A stretch of 64,000 nt of DNA from Terriglobia bacterium (GTDB lineage Bacteria; Acidobacteriota; Terriglobia; Bryobacterales; Bryobacteraceae): assembly GCA_020073305.1 (NCBI GenBank), contig JAIQFK010000004.1, positions 124,001 through 188,000 on the forward strand. The letters are read 5' to 3'. The notes under the pieces were generated by a model. It saw nothing but the letters and a program-made list of their open reading frames with translations, was not told where the DNA came from and ran no database searches. The number at the start of each line of letters is the position of its first letter. The stretch's first letter is position 1. Shown here one piece after another: positions 43,516 to 52,572 of this stretch. A program made the position numbers and the translations under genes.

Positions 43516-44396
43516 ATCACCCGGGCTCCCGTCGGCGTAAACATCAGTAACCGGATCTCTCCCTGAGAGCCGAATGGGCCAACCGGCTTGCCATTTAGGG
43601 AAATTTGCAGAGCTCCCGCATTGCCGACCAGAACAATCATCTTGCGGGCGGCGTCAAACTGCTTGCTCTGCTGGCTATCGATCACTCCGCTGTAAGCGCG
43701 GGTTCCATCAGACTTGATTGAGACCCAAACCGGCTCAGTCGCGGTAAAAGCAACCCGCAGGGCTCCGGCAGCCTCGTGTGGGGCGCTGGGCTCGCTGGGA
43801 ACGGGCTGTCCGGAAATGGGTGGGACGGTAATCGTCCCGTTGTCCGAAACCACGGCGGGTCGAAACTCCGGTTTCGGGGCTTCGGGCGCCGGCGCGGCCG
43901 GAACACTCGGCTTCAACTCAGCAGGCTGGGCCTCGGTCGCCGGTTTCGAGGGTGAGACCGCGGTTTGCGTGCTGGAGGTAAGTCGCGGCCCCCTCTGCCA
44001 CAGCGCGTAGACACCCGCGCACAGCAGCACCACGACCACCACCCACGCCAGAGCCCCAAGTGAGGAATCGGAGCGCAGCCGATCGCGAACATCCGCAAAC
44101 GACGGCATTTGTAGAAGACTCGAGGACGGCTCGGGTGGCGGAGCGGGCAAGGCCTCCGGAGGCTCCTCAAACTGCTCTTTGAGCCAGGTGACGACTTCTT
44201 CTTCGTCCAACCCGAGCGCGTGGGCGTACTGGCGAAGAAAACTGCGCGTGAAAACGCCGCCCGGAAGACGATCGAACTGATCCGCTTCCATGGCTTCCAG
44301 CAGGTGCAGGCCGATTTTAGTCTCAGCGGCTACCTGTTCCAACTGCAAGCCGCGGCGGATGCGTTCACGGCGGAGCGTTTCGCCGATCGAGGTCAT
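43437..44396 (-). CDS. RodZ-like helix-turn-helix membrane protein
   Basis: 319 residues. The N-terminal HTH ('GETLRRERIRRGLQLEQVAA', 'GGVFTRSFLRQYAHALG') is RodZ-like. A membrane helix lies at about 113-133 ('LGALAWVVVVVLLCAGVYAL'), a Pro/Ala-rich linker follows, and a C-terminal DUF4115-type beta domain ('LRVAFTATEPVWVSIKSDGT', 'GNAGALQISLNGKPVGPFG') ends the chain. RodZ links the MreB cytoskeleton to the wall machinery; the domain order fits. Its 3' end overlaps pgsA by 79 bases on the opposite strand. Confidence 0.9.
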   Translation of the reverse strand: MTSIGETLRRERIRRGLQLEQVAAETKIGLHLLEAMEADQFDRLPGGVFTRSFLRQYAHALGLDEEEVVTWLKEQFEEPPEALPAPPPEPSSSLLQMPSFADVRDRLRSDSSLGALAWVVVVVLLCAGVYALWQRGPRLTSSTQTAVSPSKPATEAQPAELKPSVPAAPAPEAPKPEFRPAVVSDNGTITVPPISGQPVPSEPSAPHEAAGALRVAFTATEPVWVSIKSDGTRAYSGVIDSQQSKQFDAARKMIVLVGNAGALQISLNGKPVGPFGSQGEIRLLMFTPTGARVIQRTLPSPPPTPGDSTAAPPDEAGRR

Positions 44397-44493
44397 CGCG
44401 GACTCCTCTAGGCCCCTCTACTGCTATGATACAGCAACGCCATTTTGGCCCGTCTGATTCAGTCTGCCCTTCATGTGTGACGGACAATAGTTT

Positions 44494-45468
44494 GTGATGA
44501 CGCAAACCCGGAAAGGTTGCACCAGAACAGGGGTATCACCAATTCAAATAAGGCGTTCAAACAAAGTGATCGTGACACTCGCCCTGCTGACGGTCGGGCT
44601 TCTGCCGGCGTCTGGCGGCGAATTCAGCGGCGCGGAGGCCCTGGTGTTCACCAGGCGCGTGGTTGCATTCGGTCCCCGGCCTTCCGGATCGGCGGAGATC
44701 CGGAAACTGCAGGACTACATCCTGGGTGAATTGAAGGCGATGGGCGTTCACGCCATTCAGGACGACTTTACCGCGTCAACACCGCTTGGACAGACCCCGA
44801 TGAAAAACATCATCGCCCGGTTGCCGGGGACATCGGGAAAGGTCGTGGTATTCACCGGTCATTACGACACGAAGTCGATACCGGGCACGTATTTTGTGGG
44901 TGCCAATGACGGAGGCTCCTCGGCCGGGTTCGTGCTCGAAATGGCGAAAGCACTGGCACGCGACGTCCGGAAGGACGATGTCTACCTGGTGTGGTTCGAC
45001 GGCGAAGAGGCAGTCGCGCGGTGGACCGATTATGACAGCCTCTATGGCAGCCGCCACCTTGCGGAGAAGTGGGCGGCCGACGCAACGCTCGCGCGCATCA
45101 GGGCGCTGATCAACGTCGACATGATTGGCGACCGTGATCTGGGGATTTTGAAAGACATGAACTCCTCGGGGTCCTTGCGCGAACTGGTGTGGCGGACAGC
45201 GGAGCGCCTCGGATACGGCAAGCACTTTTTGAACAATGACAGCGCCATCGAGGACGACCACATTCCGTTCCTTCGCCGCGGAGTCAATGCACTGGACCTC
45301 ATCGATCTGGATTACGGCCCGGGCAACTCTCATTGGCACACGGACAAGGACACGATCGACAAACTCAGCGCGGAGAGTTTCCAGGTGGTGGGCCGCGTGC
45401 TGCTCGAGACCTTGAAAGAACTGGAGCGCGATGCCGGAGCCGATGGACGGGATCATCGTCGTCGATAA
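44494..45468 (+). CDS. M28-family zinc peptidase / glutaminyl-cyclase-like
   Basis: 324 residues; the first codon may be GTG 44494 or ATG 44497. A secretion signal lies at about residues 25-43 ('IVTLALLTVGLLPASGG'). Zinc-binding residues follow in 'VVFTGHYDTKSI', 'GANDGGSSAG', 'WFDGEEAVARW' and 'IEDDHIPFLRRGV'. This pattern matches glutaminyl-peptide cyclotransferases as well as M28 aminopeptidases, and the Trp-rich loop favours the cyclase-like group. Either way it acts on peptide N-termini outside the cytoplasm. The 3' end overlaps truB by 38 bases. Confidence 0.85.
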   Translation: MMTQTRKGCTRTGVSPIQIRRSNKVIVTLALLTVGLLPASGGEFSGAEALVFTRRVVAFGPRPSGSAEIRKLQDYILGELKAMGVHAIQDDFTASTPLGQTPMKNIIARLPGTSGKVVVFTGHYDTKSIPGTYFVGANDGGSSAGFVLEMAKALARDVRKDDVYLVWFDGEEAVARWTDYDSLYGSRHLAEKWAADATLARIRALINVDMIGDRDLGILKDMNSSGSLRELVWRTAERLGYGKHFLNNDSAIEDDHIPFLRRGVNALDLIDLDYGPGNSHWHTDKDTIDKLSAESFQVVGRVLLETLKELERDAGADGRDHRRR

Positions 45469-46324
45469 GCCGGCGGGCTGGACTTCGCACGACGTCGTGA
45501 ACCGGATGCGCAGGCTCGCCGGCACGCGGAAGGTCGGCCATCTCGGCACACTCGACCCCATGGCAACGGGTGTATTGCCGCTGGTGGTCGGGCGCGCAAC
45601 CCGGCTGGCTCAATTCTTCATGCGCAGCGACAAGGTCTATGACGCCCGCGTGCGCTTTGGTTACTCGACCAACACGTACGATGGCGAGGGCACGGCCACC
45701 TCGGACGCCGTGGAACCGGTTCTCACGCGTGAGAGGCTCGAACAGGCGTTGCACGCATTCCGGGGCGAGTTCCTGTTGCGGCCTCCGCCCGTGTCCGCCA
45801 AGAAAGTTCAGGGAGTGCCCGCGTACCGGCTTGCGCGGAAACACATCGAGGTTGAGCTGAAGCCGGTCCCGGTCACGGTGTATGAGCTGAAACTCGTCGA
45901 ATGGGAGAGTCCGGAAGCCCGGCTGCTGGCCCACTGCTCAGCCGGAACGTATATGCGCACCATCGCGCACGAATGGGGCGAGGCGATGGGCTGCGGTGCG
46001 CATCTTTCCGCGCTGCGGCGGCTGCGCGCCGGCGATTTCTCCATCGAACAGGCGCACTCCCTGGATGAGTTGACCACGCTCGCCAGCGAAGGCCGGCTGA
46101 ACGAAGCGCTCATTCCCGCGTCGGCGCTATTGCCGGAGTTTCCCTTGGTTGTCGTGGATGACACGACGGCGGGCCTGGTGCGGCAAGGTAGGGATTTTCC
46201 GGTGTCGCCGTTTCGCGCCGGGGCTGGCGCGCAGTATGTCAAGGCGGTCTCGCGGGAAGGCCGGTTGGTCGCGATCGGCGAGGCGAAGCTGCCGCACATT
46301 TACCATCCGGTGGTGGTGTTATAG
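45431..46324 (+). CDS. truB: tRNA pseudouridine(55) synthase
   Basis: 297 residues, starting within the preceding peptidase gene; ATG 45443 is a possible later start. The catalytic Asp is in 'VGHLGTLDPMATGVLPLVVG', and 'DGIIVVDKPAGWTSHDVV' opens the fold. It isomerises uridine 55 in the T-loop of tRNAs. The C-terminal domain ('YVKAVSREGRLVAIGEAKLP') is the usual PUA-like extension. It is cotranscribed with the peptidase, apparently by chance rather than function. Confidence 0.95.
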   Translation: MPEPMDGIIVVDKPAGWTSHDVVNRMRRLAGTRKVGHLGTLDPMATGVLPLVVGRATRLAQFFMRSDKVYDARVRFGYSTNTYDGEGTATSDAVEPVLTRERLEQALHAFRGEFLLRPPPVSAKKVQGVPAYRLARKHIEVELKPVPVTVYELKLVEWESPEARLLAHCSAGTYMRTIAHEWGEAMGCGAHLSALRRLRAGDFSIEQAHSLDELTTLASEGRLNEALIPASALLPEFPLVVVDDTTAGLVRQGRDFPVSPFRAGAGAQYVKAVSREGRLVAIGEAKLPHIYHPVVVL

Positions 46325-46331
46325 CCGCCGC

Positions 46332-48026
46332 TTATTTACTCAAGAAATCGAAATCACACCCCAGGTTCGCCTGGGTGACGTGCTCCAGAAACAGCCGGCC
46401 ATAGCCGCGCGTGTATTGCGGCGGAGCGGGGCGGAACGCGGAGAGGCGCTGCGCGATTTCTGTGGCCGGCACATGCAATTCGAGGCGCCGCGCGGCGACA
46501 TCGAGTTCGATCTCATCGCCGGTGCGCACGGCATTCAGCGGCCCGCCCACCGCGGCTTCCGGCGCGACGTGCAGCACCACCGTTCCGAAACTTGTCCCGC
46601 TCATGCGCGCATCGCTGATCCGGACCACGTCGTCGACATTTCGGTCGAGCAGCGCCTTCGGCATGGGGATGTGTCCCCATTCCGGGAATCCAGGCGCGCC
46701 TTTCGGCCCGCAATTCTTCATCACCAGCACCGTGTCTTTGTCGATCGGCAGGTCTTCGCGATCGATCTCCGCCCGCATTTGCGCATAGTTCTCGAACACG
46801 TAAGCGCGGCCGCGATGTTGAAGAAGCCGCGCCGATGCGGCGGTTTGTTTCAGAACCGCGCCGTCCGGAGCCAGGTTGCCGTAGAGCACCACCGTACCGC
46901 CTTCTCTATGCAGGGGCTCGGCCGCCGTGCGGATGACCTCACGGCGATGACATTCCGCCCGTTCCAGATTTTCGCGCATGGTTTTGCCGGTTACGGTCAT
47001 CGCGTCGGCGTGCAGGAGATGGAGAATCTCCTTCATGACCGCGGGCAGGCCGCCGGCGTAGTAGAAGTCTTCCATCAAAAATTCGCCCGAAGGCTTTACG
47101 TTCGCAATCCACGGGGTGCGGCGTGAGATGGTATCGAAATCAGGCAAATCGAGCGGAATGCCGAGCCGTCCGGCGATCGCGATGAGGTGCACCACGGCGT
47201 TGGTCGAGCCGCCGATCGCCATATCGACGGTCACGGCATTTTCCAACGCCTGCCGCGTCATGATGTGCGAAGGCCGCAAGTCTTCCCAGACCAGATCCAC
47301 GATGCGCCGGCCGCTGAGTTCGGCGATGGCCAGGCGGCGCGAATCGGCCGCGGGAATATTGGCGCAGCCGGTCAGCGTCATGCCCAGGGCCTCGGCGATG
47401 CTGGTCATGGTGGAGGCCGTGCCCATCACCGTGCAGTGGCCCGCGCTGCGCGACAGTCCCCCTTCGATTTCCGACCATTCTTCTTCCGTGAGGCGGCCGG
47501 TGCGGAACAAATCGAAAAGCTTGCGGCCGTCGGTGCCGGATCCGAGTTTGCGGTCTTTCCACTGTCCGCTGAGCATGGGCCCGCCGGGGACCACAATGGC
47601 CGGGATGTCGGCGCTAGCTGCACCCATCAGTTGCGCGGGTGTAGTCTTATCGCAGCCGCATAGCAGGACCACGCCATCGATGGGATTCGCGCGGATCGAT
47701 TCCTCGACATCCATCGCCATCAGGTTGCGATAGAGCATCGTGGTGGGTTTCATGAACATCTCGCCTAGCGAGATGGTCGGGAACTCGAGCGGCACTCCGC
47801 CGGCCGCCCATACGCCGCGTTTCACCGCTTCGGCGACGATGCGCAGGTGGGCGTTGCAGTTATTCAGCTCGCTCCAGGAATTGCAGATGCCGATGACGGG
47901 CTTGTTCTGGAACACGTCGCCGGGGAACCCCTCGGCGCGAAGCCAGGCACGCCGCGCATAGTTTTCGTACGCCTGGCCGCTATACCACTCCTGGCTGCGG
48001 AGTTTTCGGTCGGTCTTTGTGGGCAT
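46332..48026 (-). CDS. IlvD/Edd-family dehydratase
   Basis: 564 residues. Iron-sulphur and Mg motifs: 'PVIGICNSWSELNNCNAHLR', 'VVLLCGCDKTTPAQLMGAAS', 'SAGHCTVMGTASTMTSIAEA' and 'IGGSTNAVVHLIAIAG'. The family covers dihydroxy-acid dehydratase (branched-chain amino acids) and sugar-acid dehydratases. 'GCDKTTPAQLMGAASADIPA', with its Thr-Thr-Pro, and the length favour the arabinonate/xylonate group, so a sugar-acid role is more likely than IlvD. No other sugar-acid genes stand next to it. Confidence 0.88.
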   Translation of the reverse strand: MPTKTDRKLRSQEWYSGQAYENYARRAWLRAEGFPGDVFQNKPVIGICNSWSELNNCNAHLRIVAEAVKRGVWAAGGVPLEFPTISLGEMFMKPTTMLYRNLMAMDVEESIRANPIDGVVLLCGCDKTTPAQLMGAASADIPAIVVPGGPMLSGQWKDRKLGSGTDGRKLFDLFRTGRLTEEEWSEIEGGLSRSAGHCTVMGTASTMTSIAEALGMTLTGCANIPAADSRRLAIAELSGRRIVDLVWEDLRPSHIMTRQALENAVTVDMAIGGSTNAVVHLIAIAGRLGIPLDLPDFDTISRRTPWIANVKPSGEFLMEDFYYAGGLPAVMKEILHLLHADAMTVTGKTMRENLERAECHRREVIRTAAEPLHREGGTVVLYGNLAPDGAVLKQTAASARLLQHRGRAYVFENYAQMRAEIDREDLPIDKDTVLVMKNCGPKGAPGFPEWGHIPMPKALLDRNVDDVVRISDARMSGTSFGTVVLHVAPEAAVGGPLNAVRTGDEIELDVAARRLELHVPATEIAQRLSAFRPAPPQYTRGYGRLFLEHVTQANLGCDFDFLSK

Positions 48027-48082
48027 GAGGTTTTATTTAAACGCGCGGAGGCGAGGGAAGTCCAGCCAGGGGCTCTGGTAAA

Positions 48083-48102
48083 CTGTACAACAGAAGGTAC
48101 AG
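48083..48102 (+). promoter_or_regulatory. Operator-like inverted repeat of the Phd/ParE-type pair
   Basis: CTGTAC (48083-48088) and GTACAG (48097-48102) form a perfect 6-base inverted repeat with an 8-base spacer that abuts the antitoxin ATG at 48103. The spacer contains AGAAGG, a usable ribosome site. This places the operator across the translation-initiation region. Confidence 0.55.
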
Positions 48103-48387
48103 ATGCCAGTACGTCTAAAAGCAACAGAAGACCTGATCGCCATTACTGATCTCAGGCAAAACTCGGCGCGCATCGTAAAGAGCTTGCGAACGGAGAGACG
48201 GCCGGTCGTGATCCTGCAGCGTGGCCGCGCTGCCGCAGTGCTGGAAAACGTGGACGACTATGAGATGCGGCTCCAAAGACTGGAACTGCTCGAAGCCATC
48301 GTGCGCGGCCTCGAAGCCACGCAGTCCGGCAAACTGGTGGACAACCGCGAAGTCATGCGCCGCTTGAAGAAAATAGCCGTTGACTAG
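48103..48387 (+). CDS. Phd/YefM-family antitoxin
   Basis: 94 residues. The N-terminal 'IAITDLRQNSARIVKSLRTE' and 'RPVVILQRGRAAAVLENVDD' are typical of the Phd/YefM DNA-binding domain, with a helical C-terminal toxin-binding part ('LLEAIVRGLEATQSGKLVDN'). It blocks the toxin and, with it, represses the operon. Its end overlaps the toxin start by eight bases. Confidence 0.9.
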   Translation: MPVRLKATEDLIAITDLRQNSARIVKSLRTERRPVVILQRGRAAAVLENVDDYEMRLQRLELLEAIVRGLEATQSGKLVDNREVMRRLKKIAVD

Positions 48388-48685
48388 AGCGCGATTTCGC
48401 ATCCATTGGGCGGCGACTGCGGTCGATGACCTGCTCGAAGCCGCTCGGTTCATCCGGCGCGAGCAACCGGTGGCGGCACAACGTTTGTACGCGGAGATGG
48501 ACCGGCTAACGAAGCTGTTGCGAACCCCTCCCAAGCTCGGCCGCATGGTACCGGAGTTTGACAATCCATTTCTGCGCGAACTTCTTGTCATCCCCTATCG
48601 AGTGATCTACCGCATCGTGCCCCCACAGCGCTCGATTGAAGTCTTGGCCGTTGTTCATAGCGCACGCCGGTTGCCAGACGCGTAG
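48380..48685 (+). CDS. RelE/ParE-family toxin
   Basis: 101 residues from a TTG start inside the antitoxin gene. The ParE-like fold is seen in 'FRIHWAATAVDDLLEAARFI', 'PKLGRMVPEFDNPFLRELLV' and 'PYRVIYRIVPPQRSIEVLAV', ending 'HSARRLPDA' with the basic residues of this family. ParE toxins poison gyrase while RelE toxins cut mRNA on the ribosome; the sequence is nearer ParE. Confidence 0.9.
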   Translation: MTRARFRIHWAATAVDDLLEAARFIRREQPVAAQRLYAEMDRLTKLLRTPPKLGRMVPEFDNPFLRELLVIPYRVIYRIVPPQRSIEVLAVVHSARRLPDA

Positions 48686-48805
48686 TCTGTCCCTGGCGCC
48701 TCCTCAGATAACCCGCGGAACTCCCGGTGTTCCTCTGGTGTCAAAGCTTTCGTAGTCGCGCGCGCGGGTCTTTGAAAGCACGATTCAGCCAAGAGGGAGG
48801 CGATC

Positions 48806-49549
48806 ATGTTCGATCCGATTTTGAACGGAAATACCGCGCGCACGCGGCGGCCGCTCGCCGTTGCATTGTCTTTTACGGGCCAGGTTCTGGTGGTCAGTCT
48901 GGCGGTCCTGGTCCCGATTTTGCGCCCCGAAGCCATCGCGCTGGGCGGGTTGCTGCACATCATCACGGCGCCGCCAGGAAGAGGTGAGCCTGAACCCATA
49001 AAGCAGAAGCCAGCGCCTCACACGGCCGTTGCGAACACCGGCTCCCGCGTATTTGTCGATCGGGTTTTCCGGCAGCCGGCCCGAGTTCCGCAAGATATTG
49101 AAATCGGCGAAAGGGAGCCTCCAGCCTTTACCTCCGCAGGACCGGTCGGGCCAGCGATTCCCGGCTCTCCGGACGGCGTGCCCTGGGGTGTGGGAAACAA
49201 TGCCAGTCAAGCCCCAGCGCCCGCCCCGCCGCACCCGGCTCCCCCGCCCTCCAGGCTGATCCGGGTAAAAGTTGGCGGAGTTGTCCAGGCGGCGAAGCTC
49301 CAGCACCAGGTAATGCCGGTATATCCGCCGCTTGCCAGACAAGCCAGGATCTCAGGAACTGTTCGTCTGGAAGCTGTAATCGGCCGCAGTGGGACCATCC
49401 AAAGCCTGCAAGTCACCAGCGGACACCCATTGCTGGCACAGGCCGCGCTGGACGCTGTCCGCCAGTGGACATATCAGCCGACACTGTTGAACGGCGACCC
49501 GGTGGAGGTGCTAACGCAGATCGAAGTGAATTTCAAGCTCGGGGAGTAG
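48806..49549 (+). CDS. TonB-family energy transducer
   Basis: 247 residues with a strong GGAGG five bases before the ATG. A membrane helix near the N-terminus ('LAVALSFTGQVLVVSLAVLV'), a Pro-rich periplasmic spacer ('APAPAPPHPAPPPSRL') and a C-terminal TonB domain (about 165-247: 'YPPLARQARISGTVRLEAVI', 'AALDAVRQWTYQPTLLNGDP'). It transmits energy from the inner membrane to outer-membrane receptors; ExbB/ExbD are not in the window. The nearest receptor-like protein is 36 kb to the left. Confidence 0.92.
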   Translation: MFDPILNGNTARTRRPLAVALSFTGQVLVVSLAVLVPILRPEAIALGGLLHIITAPPGRGEPEPIKQKPAPHTAVANTGSRVFVDRVFRQPARVPQDIEIGEREPPAFTSAGPVGPAIPGSPDGVPWGVGNNASQAPAPAPPHPAPPPSRLIRVKVGGVVQAAKLQHQVMPVYPPLARQARISGTVRLEAVIGRSGTIQSLQVTSGHPLLAQAALDAVRQWTYQPTLLNGDPVEVLTQIEVNFKLGE

Positions 49550-49652
49550 CAGCCACGATCGATCTGAATACCACAAACACCAGGGTTTACTTTTCGGCCC
49601 TCCGGGAATATATTGTTTGTACCCCACGGTAACAGATTCTAAAGGAGGAACG

Positions 49653-49997
49653 ATGAGACGACGCAGTATTTTGACAACTTTCGCCTTGATCTTAGGCGTC
49701 CTGTTGGCCATGGCCGTTAGTCCGGCGGTCGCCAAAGACAAGAAACCGACCAAGGGTAAGATCAACGGGACCGTGAAGATGATCAACAAGGACAAGTCAA
49801 CCCTTGTTGTCGCGAAGGGCAACGTGGAACGGCAGGTCGTCTATAGTGCTGATACCAAATGGATGTACGGCACTCAGTCAAGCAATAAGCCCAGCTCGTT
49901 GGACGAGCTCAAGGAAACATGGTACATCAACTGTGACGGCACGTTCGAGGGCGTCAAACTCAACGCGAGTGCCTGTCGATTCCGGGAGTCGAAGTAG
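49653..49997 (+). CDS. Small secreted protein of unknown function
   Basis: 114 residues from the ATG at 49653, preceded by AAAGGAGG at 49640-49647, one of the strongest ribosome sites in the window. A signal peptide ('ILTTFALILGVLLAMAVSPA', cleavage near 'VAKD') leads to a small basic beta-rich domain ('KINGTVKMINKDKSTLVVAK', 'VVYSADTKWMYGTQSSNKPS'), reminiscent of a DUF5666/OB-like fold. Two Cys near the end could form a disulphide. An intrinsic terminator follows, so it is monocistronic and probably well expressed. Confidence 0.75.
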   Translation: MRRRSILTTFALILGVLLAMAVSPAVAKDKKPTKGKINGTVKMINKDKSTLVVAKGNVERQVVYSADTKWMYGTQSSNKPSSLDELKETWYINCDGTFEGVKLNASACRFRESK

Positions 49998-50007
49998 GAT
50001 CGTAACG

Positions 50008-50043
50008 GGAGTGCGAACCGGCTGAGGCCGCACTCCGCTTTTT
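50008..50043 (+). terminator. Intrinsic terminator of the small secreted protein gene
   Basis: GGAGTGCG (50008-50015) and CGCACTCC (50029-50036) form an 8-base stem with a 13-base loop, followed by GC and a run of five T (50039-50043). It is 11 bases beyond the stop codon and is the clearest intrinsic terminator in the window. Confidence 0.8.
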
Positions 50044-50092
50044 CCCCCCAGCCATTCTCCAAAGCCATCTGCAGTTCTGACAAGATGGAGGG

Positions 50093-51439
50093 GTGTCGTC
50101 CGGCCCATTGAAACGCGGACTTCCCTTCCTGGCCGCGTTATTTCTGTTCGCGTGTAAACCGCCGGAGGAATCGGTTCAGAAGGCTATTATTGGGGCGGTT
50201 CTGATTGACGGAACTGGCGGCCCGCCTCTCTCTAATTCCGTCGTCATCGTGGCCGGCTCCCGCATCCGTGCGATTGGGAGCCGGGCCAACATGCCGATTC
50301 CGGCGGGAGTGGAGAAAATCAATGGTGCTGGGAAGTTTCTGGTTCCGGGCCTCATCGATCTTCACGTTCATCTGGGCACGCGGGCAGGCCCTGCTTTCAA
50401 GGCGGCGGATTACACGCGGGAACGCATCGAAGAGAACCTTAACACCTATCTGTACTTTGGGGTCACCTCGGTCCGCAGCATGGGGACTGACCGGCCAGCG
50501 GCATTCGACGTCCGCAACGCTGAGCGCACTGGCCACTTGCTGACTGCGCGCCTGTTCACTGCGGGACGCGGTTTCACCGCGCCCGGCGGCCACCCTTCGC
50601 AGGAAGTGGGCGATGTGGTGATCCAAACCAACAGCCCCGAAGAAGCGCGGCGCGAGGTAGATACCCTGGCTCGCGAGAAAGTGGACGCAATTAAGATCTG
50701 GGTGGATGATCTGGGCGGCAAGGCGCCCAAAATCAAACCCGCCGTGATCGACGCGGTGCTGGACCAGGCGCGCAAGTACCGCATCCCGGTGACTGCCCAT
50801 ATCTATTCGCTCGCTGACACACAGCACCTGGTGCAGGCGGGCGCGGCGGGATTCCTGCACATGATCCAGGACACCGAAGACATCGATCCCGCATTCATCG
50901 CGCGGCTCCGCGATCTACGTATGGTTTTCACGCCGACGCTGGTACGGCAGGAACTTGACTGGCTGTTTGCCGAGCATCCTGAACTTCTGGACGACCCCGA
51001 CGTGGCCCGGTCAGTCGACGCTGATATCGTTGCGGCTGCCCGGCAATCCGCGCACTCGGCCCATCCGTCTCCGGCCGCACGACAAGATTTCGAGCGTGCC
51101 AAACGGAACACCCGGACGCTGGCGGCGGGTGGCGTGCTGATCGGGCTCGGGTCCGACGGTGGGTCCGCGCTCGACTTTCCCGGCCTGATGACCCACCGGG
51201 AGGTTGAGCTATTGGTGGAGGCCGGGCTTTCGCCTATGGAAGCCATTGTGGCCGGCACCCGCAGCGGCGGGTTTGCCCTGCAAAAAGGAGACGAACTAGG
51301 CACCCTCGAACCCGGCCGCCGGGCCGACCTCATGCTATTGTCGGCCAACCCCCTGGAAGATGTCCGGAATCTGCGTAAAATTGACCAGTTGATGCTCGAC
51401 GGCGAATGGGTGGACCGGCCGGCTCTCAAGCTGAAGTGA
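50093..51439 (+). CDS. Amidohydrolase-family lipoprotein
   Basis: 448 residues, GTG start. A lipoprotein signal ('PFLAALFLFACKPPEE', Cys as the acyl site) leads to an amidohydrolase fold with the metal-binding His-x-His in 'VPGLIDLHVHLGTRAG', a later His in 'IPVTAHIYSLADTQH' and 'LHMIQDTEDID', and an Asp in 'LIGLGSDGGSALDFP'. The composite beta domain ends in 'LGTLEPGRRADLMLLSANPL'. It likely hydrolyses an amide or ester, perhaps a prolidase or imidazolonepropionase relative, at the outer face of the membrane. Substrate unknown. Confidence 0.87.
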   Translation: MSSGPLKRGLPFLAALFLFACKPPEESVQKAIIGAVLIDGTGGPPLSNSVVIVAGSRIRAIGSRANMPIPAGVEKINGAGKFLVPGLIDLHVHLGTRAGPAFKAADYTRERIEENLNTYLYFGVTSVRSMGTDRPAAFDVRNAERTGHLLTARLFTAGRGFTAPGGHPSQEVGDVVIQTNSPEEARREVDTLAREKVDAIKIWVDDLGGKAPKIKPAVIDAVLDQARKYRIPVTAHIYSLADTQHLVQAGAAGFLHMIQDTEDIDPAFIARLRDLRMVFTPTLVRQELDWLFAEHPELLDDPDVARSVDADIVAAARQSAHSAHPSPAARQDFERAKRNTRTLAAGGVLIGLGSDGGSALDFPGLMTHREVELLVEAGLSPMEAIVAGTRSGGFALQKGDELGTLEPGRRADLMLLSANPLEDVRNLRKIDQLMLDGEWVDRPALKLK

Positions 51440-51501
51440 ACGCTCAATTTTCCCCGAACTTCGTGCTCGAGACTCTCGTATTGTTTGTGCTGAGGTGAGA
51501 T

Positions 51502-52428
51502 ATGCGCAGAAGCACCTTCCTGTTGATGGCTCCGGCCCTGCTTTTCATGGCGGGCTGCGATCTGGAGGATTTCGGCTCCTCGGACCGGTTTACCGCTGAT
51601 TTCCATTACGGGCCCTACAAATCGGTCAGCCGGCTGTCGGTCGACAATTTCAACGGCTCGGTCGAGATTACGGGATCGGATCAGGACACGGTCGACATCT
51701 CGGGCAGCAAATATGCTGGTTCCCAAGACCTGCTGAACTCGATGAAGATCGACGTGGTTCAAACCGGCGATTCGATCCACATCCGTACCGTGCGTCCCTC
51801 GGAACGGCACGGCAACATGGGCGCCAAGTACATCATCAGAGTGCCGCGGAAGATCGAACTCGAGCGCATCACCAGTTCCAACGGCGGGATTCGTGTCAAC
51901 GACACCGAAGGCCCGGCCCGGCTGCGAACCTCGAACGGCGGGGTACACGCCGACAATCTGAAAGGCACGTTAGATGTCCAGACGTCCAACGGAGGCATCG
52001 AAGTGCAGGACCTCGACGGGGCGGCGGTGCTCAAGACCTCAAACGGCCGCGTGCAGGCTGAAGGCGTTCACGGAGCGCTGGAGGCCCAAACATCCAACGG
52101 TGGCATCCGAGTGCACCTCGCGAAGGCCGAACCCGGCCGTTCGGTCAAGTTGGATACCTCGAACGGCAGCATCGACCTCACCATGGACCAGGCCAACCAG
52201 AACGATGTGTACGCCTCCACCAACAACGCTGGAATCAGCGTTCACATGCCGCCCTCCATCGCGGCGCGGGTGCGGGCGCACACCTCCAACGGCTCGATTT
52301 CTTCGGATTTCGACGTCAAGGTTGAAGGCCAGATCAGCAAGCACAGCCTGGAGGGGACGATCGGATCGGGCGGCCCGCTGTTAGACCTTTCCACTTCGAA
52401 CGGAAGCATCCATCTGGAGAAGCTGTAA
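51502..52428 (+). CDS. DUF4097-type beta-repeat lipoprotein
   Basis: 308 residues. A lipoprotein signal ('APALLFMAGCDLEDFG') is followed by a repeat-rich beta-solenoid with the motif Thr-Ser-Asn-Gly-Gly/Ser-Ile, seen at 'ITSSNGGIRVN', 'RTSNGGVHADN', 'QTSNGGIEVQ', 'KTSNGRVQAE', 'QTSNGGIRVH', 'DTSNGSIDL', 'HTSNGSISSD' and 'STSNGSIHLE'. This is the DUF4097 family, whose role is unknown but is frequently near envelope-stress or ABC-transport genes. It stands alone here. Confidence 0.9.
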   Translation: MRRSTFLLMAPALLFMAGCDLEDFGSSDRFTADFHYGPYKSVSRLSVDNFNGSVEITGSDQDTVDISGSKYAGSQDLLNSMKIDVVQTGDSIHIRTVRPSERHGNMGAKYIIRVPRKIELERITSSNGGIRVNDTEGPARLRTSNGGVHADNLKGTLDVQTSNGGIEVQDLDGAAVLKTSNGRVQAEGVHGALEAQTSNGGIRVHLAKAEPGRSVKLDTSNGSIDLTMDQANQNDVYASTNNAGISVHMPPSIAARVRAHTSNGSISSDFDVKVEGQISKHSLEGTIGSGGPLLDLSTSNGSIHLEKL

Positions 52429-52572
52429 GTAGGGACAGCGCTCGCATGCGGTTTCCTGATCGGTTTGCTGGACGTCTATGTCGCGGCCGGCGTTTACAAA
52501 CCTGTGTGCGCGGTCTTGCGTATTCTGCTCCACGTCTTAGATCTGTTTTGCTGGTAGGCGACGAACGCTTAC

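Noticed and set aside
46513-46713. Short frames antisense and in-frame-shifted within the IlvD/Edd gene
   Set aside because: They are composition shadows of the dehydratase and have no start or family signal.
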